This document shows positions 1 to 6,730 of a stretch of DNA of 51,237 nucleotides, piece after piece. Position 1 is the first letter of the stretch, and each line of letters starts with the position of its first letter. The position numbers and the translations under genes were made by a program. This DNA is from Lachnospiraceae bacterium (GTDB lineage: Bacteria > Bacillota_A > Clostridia > Lachnospirales > Lachnospiraceae): assembly GCA_021770615.1 (NCBI GenBank), contig JAETQR010000030.1:1-51237 (forward strand), in the 5' to 3' direction. The notes beneath the pieces were generated by a model. It worked only from the letters and a program-made list of their open reading frames with translations, did no database searches and was not told the origin of the DNA.

Positions 1-153
1 TAATCTTGTAATTAGTTCTGAAAATTTTTATGAATTTTCAGGGTTGTTTCACTGTTCAGTTATCAAGGTCCATATGGTGTCAGAAAGTGCCTGAACACCA
101 CTGCTTTCTGCACTTTGGGGCATTTCATGGAAACGCTCTTTGGTGCGTCAGCG
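1..153 (-). other. rRNA operon leader (16S gene lies beyond the left edge)
   Basis: Read leftwards from the promoter at 160-188, this stretch is an untranslated leader. It contains the element at 44-69 (minus strand ACCTTGATAACTGAACAG and following) that resembles the boxA-like motif commonly found before or between rRNA genes in Firmicutes. It also has two hairpins: arms 84-90/110-116 (AAAGTGC) and 18-26/33-41 (CTGAAAATT). No open reading frame of interest lies here. That a 16S rRNA starts just beyond position 1 is inferred from the leader and promoter; the rRNA itself is not visible. Confidence 0.7.
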
Positions 154-159
154 AATATT

Positions 160-188
160 ATCTTACCAAAATAATCCGCATTTGTCAA
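160..188 (-). promoter_or_regulatory. Strong sigma-A promoter, rRNA operon type
   Basis: On the minus strand there is a perfect -35 TTGACA (183-188), a 17-bp spacer and a -10 TAAGAT (160-165), about 150 nt before the edge. The near-consensus -35, ideal spacing and the following boxA-like leader suit an rRNA operon promoter. Confidence 0.75.
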
Positions 189-276
189 CACTTTTCTTAA
201 TTTTTTTTAATATTTTTCAAATAAACATTTTGCACTATAACACAAACGACCTATTTTCTTGTATTTCCTATACTAT

Positions 277-352
277 TACAACAAAAATATTTAGCCCTGC
301 GGCGCTAAGGCAAATTGAAGCTCACACCACTGGGCTAAATATTTTTGTTGTA
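277..352. repeat. Perfect 21-bp inverted repeat
   Basis: Arms 277-297 and 332-352 are exact reverse complements (minus-strand core GGGCTAAATATTTTTGTTGT) around a 34-nt loop. It lies just downstream of the Rpn-type gene. It could act as that gene's terminator, but no run of T follows the stem on either strand. It could equally be a remnant of a small mobile repeat. Confidence 0.7.
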
Positions 353-378
353 CCAGGTCATCTTAACAGATCCAAATT

Positions 379-1344
379 TCAAATTCTATATTTTCTCATC
401 AATTTTCTCTGAAAAACAAAATCTCCTGCCGCACGAATCATATCCTGTGTCCTCCCCTCGGCGGCAAGTTGGATATTTAACCGGTTTATCCTGTCCATTC
501 CCTGTTCTATTCCTTTTCCTACACCTTCTTCCATTGCGTCTTTCATTAAATCATCGATTGCCTTGCACATATCTACACCTCCTCCTGTCTGGCGATCTTC
601 AATTTTTATTCTCAGATCCCCTATCCCACTTAATACTACTATGACGTTATATGCATCCTTTCTCATATGATGAAAATATTCATTGGTTCTCACATACTGT
701 CTCAATTTTTTCTTATCTTTCTGACGCATCAAAAACCCAAACACTTCCCGAAGATCTGTGACAAACATATCACTGGATTCCAACTCATGGACACACAATA
801 TATTTGCTCTATAATCATTACATGAAGAAATCAACATGTCTTTCACTTCATCTGACAGCTCACCAAGATTCAACATCTGATGCAATGATAACGGCGCGTC
901 CCATTCGCTTTCTCCACAATACAGCCCCAGTGTAATCGTTGGTACGAGACTATCTTTTTTTGAAAATCGTGATATAAACTCCTTCTTCGACAAATCTTTT
1001 CTCTTCCTATGTTCTTTCGCAATCCTAAGATAATTATCCTGATACTGGATCGAATCATATTTCATATACTTTACTGGAAGAGCATAATGAATCGAATCCT
1101 CTGGCTCTACACCAAATATAACATTGTTCTTTCCACATTTCCATTGTCGAAACTGATCCCGGGCATATTCGTGACAGCCATCCTGAGAGGCAATATTCTC
1201 AATTTGTCTTATCTTTGTATCAAGGGGCATCAGTTCCTCCGGCATGACAACCTGCTTTCCCCGAAAAATGCCTACATTAATTAAATCTGCAAAACGTTCG
1301 TCATCCGATAGATATTCATTTATAACGACATTTACTTTACCCAA
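379..1344 (-). CDS. Rpn-family recombination-promoting nuclease / putative transposase
   Basis: About 321 aa. The N terminus (MGKVNVVINEYLSDDERFAD) and the later block around HYALPVKYMKYDSIQYQ are the typical signature of the large PD-(D/E)XK nuclease transposase (Rpn) family, frequent in Lachnospiraceae. Family members are DNA endonucleases linked to RecA-independent recombination. The usual GIENQ nuclease motif reads GVEPE here, so the Q of the E-x-Q pair is replaced and activity may be altered. A GTG six bases upstream (1350) touches the AGAGGG ribosome binding site, so the TTG at 1344 with normal spacing is preferred; family proteins also start MGK. No terminal repeats or partner ORF mark a mobile unit apart from the hairpin at 277-352. 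Confidence 0.8.
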   Translation of the reverse strand: MGKVNVVINEYLSDDERFADLINVGIFRGKQVVMPEELMPLDTKIRQIENIASQDGCHEYARDQFRQWKCGKNNVIFGVEPEDSIHYALPVKYMKYDSIQYQDNYLRIAKEHRKRKDLSKKEFISRFSKKDSLVPTITLGLYCGESEWDAPLSLHQMLNLGELSDEVKDMLISSCNDYRANILCVHELESSDMFVTDLREVFGFLMRQKDKKKLRQYVRTNEYFHHMRKDAYNVIVVLSGIGDLRIKIEDRQTGGGVDMCKAIDDLMKDAMEEGVGKGIEQGMDRINRLNIQLAAEGRTQDMIRAAGDFVFQRKLMRKYRI

Positions 1345-1363
1345 ACGCACCCCTCTTTTCTTT

Positions 1364-1391
1364 ATTATACTATATAGTTTAGTTTTGTCAA
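1364..1391 (-). promoter_or_regulatory. Sigma-A promoter of the Rpn-family gene
   Basis: TTGACA (1386-1391), 16-bp spacer, TATAAT (1364-1369), minus strand, ending about 20 bp before the start codon. Both hexamers match consensus. Confidence 0.7.
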
Positions 1392-1535
1392 GGACTTAAA
1401 ATGAAATTTTAGTGAAATTAAAATTTGAATATTTTAGAATAATTTGAAGTTAAGAAATCTTATTTAACGATTATCAATATAACATATATCATCCTTCCTG
1501 TAAACAATCGTTTTTCGGCTTTTTCAATCGAAATC

Positions 1536-1572
1536 GGGACTTTGCCCGTAAATTCATACAATGCAAAGTCCC
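1536..1572 (-). terminator. Hairpin after the S1-domain gene
   Basis: Arms GGGACTTTGC (1536-1545) and GCAAAGTCCC (1563-1572) pair perfectly, 20 nt past the stop of the S1-domain gene. The following minus-strand sequence has only short T runs, so termination efficiency is uncertain. Confidence 0.5.
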
Positions 1573-1591
1573 TCAGTGCAAATTTCTTTTT

Positions 1592-2542
1592 TTAATCCAG
1601 CCGGATTCCTTTCAAAAGCCCCGCCAGAGATGTCGTCGCCTCTTCCTCTGTATATTCCATCGAAACCTCATCTTCCGGATTTTCCCTATCGTCCCCGATC
1701 TCCGGGGCGATATCTTCAGCCTCTTTCATACTGAGACGGATCTTCCCATCATTTACGTCCAACACTTTCACTTTCACTTTCATCCCCAATTTTACTACTT
1801 CTTTCGGAGATTTTAAAAACTTATTACAAATCTGGGAAATATGGACCAGTCCTGTTAAATCTTCTCCGAATTCTACAAAACATCCGTAAGACTCGATTCT
1901 CGTAACCGTTCCTTCCGTGATAAATCCTTTCTGCAATGCGTTCAGCTTTGCCTCATGCGTCTTCGCCGCCTCTTCCTTTTCCACTTCTTTCGCTGAAAGC
2001 ACAAGTTTATCTGCATTTTCATCCACGGTGATAACACATACCTTTAGCATCTTCCCCACATAACTCTCTAACTCTTCCTGCTCCACATAAGTAAGCGAAA
2101 GCTGGGATGCCGGAATAAAACCTCTGATTCCTTCCACATATGCCACCACGCCGGATGGAACCACACTTTTCACCTTTGTTTCATAAATCCTCCGCTCCTC
2201 CATCGCATGTTTCAGAATAGTCCAGCTCTCCGTCTCCCTTGCCTGCCTTAAGGATAAAACAATCCTTCCCTGATCATCCTCATACATCACCACAGCCTCC
2301 AGCACATCACCTACTTTTATTTCATCCATCGCATGAAAATCCGGATCATCGCTGTACTCACTTTCCGGAATCACTCCCTGGGAAAAAGACCTCATGTCAA
2401 GAATAACTTCCTCTTCCTCCACTGATACGACTGTTCCTTTTACAATATCCCCCTCTTTATACGTTACAAAAGAAGCATTGATTTCATCTTCAAAATCTGC
2501 CATTGTCTCCTGTGGCAGCTCCACTATCTTTTCTTCACCCAT
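1592..2542 (-). CDS. S1-domain RNA-binding protein (short RpsA-like)
   Basis: 316 aa. Three OB-fold S1 domains are visible, at about residues 25-95 (GDIVKGTVVSVEEEEVILDM), 108-185 (ending KLVLSAKEVEKEE) and 205-275 (GFITEGTVTRIESYGCFVEF, then GLVHISQI). An acidic, disordered tail of about 40 residues follows. E. coli S1 has six domains; three- or four-domain proteins of this type occur in Firmicutes and bind mRNA or assist ribosomes. Start: GAGGTG 8 nt before ATG. It lies 27 nt after rsmA on the same strand, so co-transcription is likely. It may be annotated as 30S ribosomal protein S1; I would not claim ribosome incorporation. Confidence 0.85.
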   Translation of the reverse strand: MGEEKIVELPQETMADFEDEINASFVTYKEGDIVKGTVVSVEEEEVILDMRSFSQGVIPESEYSDDPDFHAMDEIKVGDVLEAVVMYEDDQGRIVLSLRQARETESWTILKHAMEERRIYETKVKSVVPSGVVAYVEGIRGFIPASQLSLTYVEQEELESYVGKMLKVCVITVDENADKLVLSAKEVEKEEAAKTHEAKLNALQKGFITEGTVTRIESYGCFVEFGEDLTGLVHISQICNKFLKSPKEVVKLGMKVKVKVLDVNDGKIRLSMKEAEDIAPEIGDDRENPEDEVSMEYTEEEATTSLAGLLKGIRLD

Positions 2543-2569
2543 TTTCTATTCACCTCTTGTTTTTATTCT

Positions 2570-3442
2570 TCACATAGCATCCATTTCTGTTAATATATCT
2601 GCAAGTTTTGCAAATTCCGGAAGTCCCAGTTTTTCTCCCCTGACACTGGCATCAAAACCAGCCCTTTTTATCGCCTCTGCTGCCTGTGCTTTTGAAAAAG
2701 AAAGTTCACTGCTATTTGCAATTCCATTTTGCAACGTTTTTCTCCGTTGGTTAAAAGAGGCACGAATAAGCCGGAACATAAGTTTTTCATCTTTTACCGC
2801 TACCGGAGTCTTTGCCAGACAATCCAGACGGATCACAGCACTTCCTACATTTGGTCTTGGCACAAAACAATTCGGCGGCACAAAAGCAGCAATATATGGC
2901 TCTGCATAATACTGGACAGCCAGAGACAATGCTCCGCAATCTTTACTTCCCGGCTCTGCTTTCATTCGATCCGCCACTTCCTTTTGCACCATAACCGTCA
3001 CATTGGCAAGGGGAACCTGACTCTCAAACAACTCCATAATAATCGGAGTTGTAATATAATATGGTAGATTTGCCACTACCTTGATTGGCCGGCCATCATT
3101 ATACATATCTGCAATCTGCTGAATATCCTGTTTTAAAATATCTCCCTGCAGCACATCCACATTCCGGTAAGAAGATAATGTTTCCTGCAGGATCGGGATC
3201 AGGTTCTTGTCAATTTCTACTGCTAAAACCTGTCTTGCATGCTCACACAGATACTGCGTTAGCGTCCCAATACCCGGGCCGATTTCTAAAACAAAATCAT
3301 CTTCTGTGACCTGTGCCGCATCGACGATTTTTCCCAGTACATGGGGATCGATCAAAAAATTCTGACCAAATTTCTTTTTAAATTGGAAATCATGTTTTTT
3401 TAAAACACCGATCGTCTCCTGCGGATTACTAAGTTTTTGCAT
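2570..3442 (-). CDS. rsmA: 16S rRNA (adenine1518-N6/adenine1519-N6)-dimethyltransferase
   Basis: 290 aa, the normal length for RsmA/KsgA. It dimethylates the two adjacent adenines in helix 45 of 16S rRNA using SAM, late in 30S assembly. Visible motifs are KKFGQNFLID (residues 23-32), the SAM-binding EIGPGIGTLT (53-62), the acidic AVEID of the next strand (74-78) and the catalytic NLPYYI (125-130). The C-terminal helical domain contains FNQRRKTLQN, typical of the family. Start: GAGG six nt before ATG. It sits 45 nt after tatD, an order (tatD-rsmA) common in Firmicutes. Confidence 0.96.
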   Translation of the reverse strand: MQKLSNPQETIGVLKKHDFQFKKKFGQNFLIDPHVLGKIVDAAQVTEDDFVLEIGPGIGTLTQYLCEHARQVLAVEIDKNLIPILQETLSSYRNVDVLQGDILKQDIQQIADMYNDGRPIKVVANLPYYITTPIIMELFESQVPLANVTVMVQKEVADRMKAEPGSKDCGALSLAVQYYAEPYIAAFVPPNCFVPRPNVGSAVIRLDCLAKTPVAVKDEKLMFRLIRASFNQRRKTLQNGIANSSELSFSKAQAAEAIKRAGFDASVRGEKLGLPEFAKLADILTEMDAM

Positions 3443-3487
3443 TCCATTCCTCTTTCTTACTATTTAAAAAATCACGCAAAGAGCATA

Positions 3488-4252
3488 TCATAATCGATAT
3501 AAACTCCTTGCGTTACATTCTGTAAACTGAATCACTTCTTCTGTTGTCATTCCTTTTATACGGGCAATTTCATCCACCACATAGATAAGATTGGAAGAAT
3601 CATTCCGTTTCCCTCTATTGGGTTCCGGCGACAGATACGGGCAGTCTGTTTCCAGTACAATGCGATCAATCGGCAGAGCCTCTACCGTCTCTTTCAACCT
3701 TCGTCCATTCTTAAAAGTGATCACACCGCCAACCCCGATATAATACCCCATCTTCACATATTCCTCTGCCATTTCTTTAGAGTAAGAATAACAATGGATC
3801 ACACCACCGCACTCATATGCCCTCAAATTACGGATTATTTTCATCGTATCCTCTGCGGCATCCCGGCTGTGAAATATAATTGGAAGATCTACCTCTTTCG
3901 CCAGTTCGATCTGTCTCTCAAACCAGACCTTCTGCACAGAAGGATCCGGTTCTTTCCAATGATAATCTAATCCGATCTCACCGATCGCCACTACTTTTTT
4001 ATCCGCCGAGCGATCACGGAGCCATTCGATATCCGCTTCTTTCATCTCGCCTGTTTCTGTCGGATGAACCCCAATGGCTGCATAGATATTCTCATGCGTG
4101 TGTGCAATCTCAAGGGCAGCCTCACTGGTAATGATATCCGCCCCTACGGTAACGATCGTCCCGATCCCCTGCTCCGAAAACCGGCAAAATAACTCCTCCC
4201 GGTCTTTATCAAAGGCTTTATCGTCATAATGACTGTGAGTATCAAAAATCAT
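3488..4252 (-). CDS. tatD: TatD family metal-dependent hydrolase (DNase)
   Basis: 254 aa. TIM-barrel metallohydrolase: MIFDTHSHYD supplies the first two His ligands, GEIGLDYH the bridging Glu, IIFHSRDA and VIHCYS further His, and LETDCPYL the catalytic Asp. Family members have 3'-5' exonuclease activity and act in DNA repair or turnover. An in-frame ATG 48 nt upstream (4300) lies inside the tandem repeat and gives a non-family N terminus; the ATG at 4252 has GGAAGG about 10 nt upstream and gives the canonical start. The 5' region of the gene is therefore made of repeat DNA (4271-4541). Confidence 0.94.
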   Translation of the reverse strand: MIFDTHSHYDDKAFDKDREELFCRFSEQGIGTIVTVGADIITSEAALEIAHTHENIYAAIGVHPTETGEMKEADIEWLRDRSADKKVVAIGEIGLDYHWKEPDPSVQKVWFERQIELAKEVDLPIIFHSRDAAEDTMKIIRNLRAYECGGVIHCYSYSKEMAEEYVKMGYYIGVGGVITFKNGRRLKETVEALPIDRIVLETDCPYLSPEPNRGKRNDSSNLIYVVDEIARIKGMTTEEVIQFTECNARSLYRL

Positions 4253-4270
4253 GTTCTCGCTTCCTTCCAT

Positions 4271-4544
4271 TGACACGCTTCTTCGAAGCTTTCCCAGCAT
4301 GACAGCTCTTCCTCTCTATGCTGACACGCTTCTTCGAAGCTCCCCCTGCATTCGCACTTCGTGCTCATGCACGGGCGACTGTCATATACAAAAAGTCTTC
4401 TGCCAGCAGAAGCTTTCCCAGCATGACAGCTCCTCCTCTCTATGCTGACACGCTTCTTCGAAGCTCCCCCTGCATTCGCACTTCGTGCTCATGCACGGGC
4501 GACTGTCATATACAAAAAGTCTTCTGCCAGCAGAAGCTTTTTGT
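4271..4544. repeat. 124-bp tandem repeat (two full copies plus flanking partials)
   Basis: Unit 1 (4287-4410) and unit 2 (4411-4534) differ at a single base. A partial copy precedes them (4271-4290) and the first bases of another follow at 4535. Each unit holds small hairpins: GCTTC-TTC-GAAGC, GCAC-TTC-GTGC, CTTCTG-CCAG-CAGAAG, and ATGACAG pairing with CTGTCAT across the unit. It fills the whole gap between metG and tatD. The near identity implies recent duplication. Confidence 0.93.
4512..4544 (-). terminator. Rho-independent terminator of metG
   Basis: On the minus strand, ACAAAAAGCTTCTG pairs with CAGAAG-A-CTTTTTGT around a CTGG loop, ending in a T run, 14 nt past the metG stop. The hairpin part is repeated without the left T/A arm in the neighbouring repeat unit (about 4388-4413). 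Confidence 0.75.
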
Positions 4545-4557
4545 GCATGACAGTCTG

Positions 4558-6513
4558 TCAGCATATCTCCGCCCCGGCGGGCATATCTTTTTCAGGGGTC
4601 AGCAAAGCCAGGTTCCCATCCGCATCTTCTGCGCATAGAAGCATTCCTTCTGAAAGTACTCCGGCAAGTTTTGCAGGTTTCAGGTTCACAAGGACCATCA
4701 CCTTCTTCCCAATCATCTCCTTGGCTGAATAATTTGATTTGATCCCTGAAACGATCTGTTTTACCTCACTTCCGATCCGAACCTGTGAGCACAAAAGTTT
4801 CCTGGATTTCTTCACTTCCTCACAGGCAATGATCTCCCCTACCTGAAACTGCATTTTCATAAAATCATCAAATGTGATTTCCTCTTTTGCCTCAATATCG
4901 ATTATATTTCCCGGAAGATCTACTACTGCAGCTTCCTCCGGTGCTGCATATTTCTCATGTATTTTTGCCATAAACTCCTCTGTATCGATGCGGGCAAATA
5001 AAATCTCCGGCTTATCCACCACTTTTGTTCCTGATTCGTAGCCGCCGGCCTTCAATCCATTCATATCTTCCTTTTTTGCACCGATCTGGGCAAGGATCTT
5101 GTCAGAAGTCTCCGGCATGAACGACTCTAACAACGTCGCGCCTACCCGGATCCCATCCATCAGATTATACAAAACAGTCGCAAGCCTTGGTTTCGTCGCC
5201 TCATCCTTTGCAAGTACCCATGGCATCGTCTCATCAATGTATTTATTGCAGCGTTTAAATAAAGTGAAAATTTCCGTGATAGCATCCGCCACGCGGAGTT
5301 TATCCATCTTCTCCTCTACTTTACCCACCACTGCGTTGATCACTGCTTTCAGTTCTTCATCAACCTTCTCCGAAACAGCAGTGTCTGTCACCACACCATC
5401 AAAATATTTATTAGACATCGAAATCGTCCGGTTCACAAGGTTTCCAAGTGTATTTGCCAGATCAGAATTCATCCGTTCAACCATCAGTTCCCACGTCACT
5501 ACACCATCATTCTCAAACGGCATCTCATGCAGCACAAAATACCGGACTGCATCCACGCCAAATTCCTCTACCAGATCATCCGCATAGAGAACATTTCCCT
5601 TACTCTTGCTCATCTTTCCATCGTTTTGCAAAAGCCATGGATGACCAAAAATCTGTTTGGGCAATGGCAGTTCCAATGCCATGAGAATGATCGGCCAGTA
5701 TATCGTATGAAACCGGAGTATATCCTTTCCGATCAGATGAAGATCCGCCGGCCAGAATTTTTCAAACAATTCTCCGCTTTCTCCGTCCGCCTCGTATCCC
5801 AGACCAGTAATATAGTTACTGAGAGCATCCACCCACACATAAACGATATGCCCCGGATCGAAATCAACAGGAATGCCCCATTTAAAACTCGTTCGTGACA
5901 CACAAAGATCCTGAAGGCCCGGCAGAAGGAAATTATTCATCATTTCATTTTTTCTGGACTCCGGCTGGATAAATTCCGGATGGTCGTTAATGTGCTGGAT
6001 CAGTCTGTCCTGATACTTGCTCAGTTTCAGAAAATACGCCTCTTCTTTCGCCGGCTCACACTCCCGTCCGCAGTCCGGGCACTTTCCATCTACAAGCTGT
6101 GACGGTGTAAAAAAAGACTCACAGGGAGTACAGTACATTCCCTCGTAATTTCCTTTATAAATATCACCCTTCTCATAGAGCTTTTTAAAAATTTTCTGTA
6201 CCTGTTTTTCATGATCCTCATCGGTGGTACGGATAAATTTATCATAAGAAGTATTCATCATATCCCAGATCCTCTTTATCTCTGTGGATACGTTATCTAC
6301 AAATTCCTTTGGTGTTATCCCCGCTTCCTGGGATTTCAATTCGATCTTCTGTCCATGCTCATCGGTCCCCGTCTGGAATCTCACATCATACCCCTGGCTT
6401 CTCTTGTATCTCACGATCGCATCAGCAAGTACGATCTCATATGTGTTGCCAATATGCGGCTTCCCCGATGTATAAGCAATAGCCGTCGTTAAATAATATG
6501 GTTTCTCTGCCAT
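4558..6513 (-). CDS. metG: Methionyl-tRNA synthetase
   Basis: 651 aa. Charges tRNA-Met with methionine in the cytoplasm. The HIGH-type motif is PHIGNTY (19-25), the zinc knuckle is CTPC...CPDCGREC, and the KMSKS motif is present as GKMSKSKGN. The C-terminal ~105 residues (from DFMKMQFQVGEIIACEEV) form the EMAP/Trbp-type tRNA-binding dimerisation domain found fused in many bacterial MetRS. Start: GGAGG nine nt before ATG. It is followed by the repeat region and tatD; the order metG-tatD-rsmA is a known Firmicutes arrangement. Confidence 0.97.
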   Translation of the reverse strand: MAEKPYYLTTAIAYTSGKPHIGNTYEIVLADAIVRYKRSQGYDVRFQTGTDEHGQKIELKSQEAGITPKEFVDNVSTEIKRIWDMMNTSYDKFIRTTDEDHEKQVQKIFKKLYEKGDIYKGNYEGMYCTPCESFFTPSQLVDGKCPDCGRECEPAKEEAYFLKLSKYQDRLIQHINDHPEFIQPESRKNEMMNNFLLPGLQDLCVSRTSFKWGIPVDFDPGHIVYVWVDALSNYITGLGYEADGESGELFEKFWPADLHLIGKDILRFHTIYWPIILMALELPLPKQIFGHPWLLQNDGKMSKSKGNVLYADDLVEEFGVDAVRYFVLHEMPFENDGVVTWELMVERMNSDLANTLGNLVNRTISMSNKYFDGVVTDTAVSEKVDEELKAVINAVVGKVEEKMDKLRVADAITEIFTLFKRCNKYIDETMPWVLAKDEATKPRLATVLYNLMDGIRVGATLLESFMPETSDKILAQIGAKKEDMNGLKAGGYESGTKVVDKPEILFARIDTEEFMAKIHEKYAAPEEAAVVDLPGNIIDIEAKEEITFDDFMKMQFQVGEIIACEEVKKSRKLLCSQVRIGSEVKQIVSGIKSNYSAKEMIGKKVMVLVNLKPAKLAGVLSEGMLLCAEDADGNLALLTPEKDMPAGAEIC

Positions 6514-6659
6514 AAATCATTTCCTCCATTCCGTCTTCATTCCTTTATTTTAGTTGGTAAGGGACAAATTGTCAATACTTTGGTATATTCCCTTACATTT
6601 CCCCATACACAACTTTCTATGTTTTGCAAAATATATCAATTTATATGCTTTATACATCA

Positions 6660-6688
6660 TTGTTTTTCGCATTTCTAATTGCTATAAT
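6660..6688 (+). promoter_or_regulatory. Promoter of the GH43 gene
   Basis: TTGTTT (6660-6665), 17-bp spacer, TATAAT (6683-6688), 42 bp before the start codon. Confidence 0.6.
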
Positions 6689-6730
6689 TTATTTAAAAAT
6701 TGCATGATTTATCAAAAAGGAGGTATGAAC

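Noticed and set aside
3085..3309. Plus-strand frames inside rsmA, metG, nrdD, dnaK and other genes
   Set aside because: They are antisense shadows of clear genes, without ribosome binding sites or family likeness.
4271..4544. Tandem repeat considered as a CRISPR array
   Set aside because: Units are 124 bp, directly adjacent and have no variable spacers; there are no cas genes.
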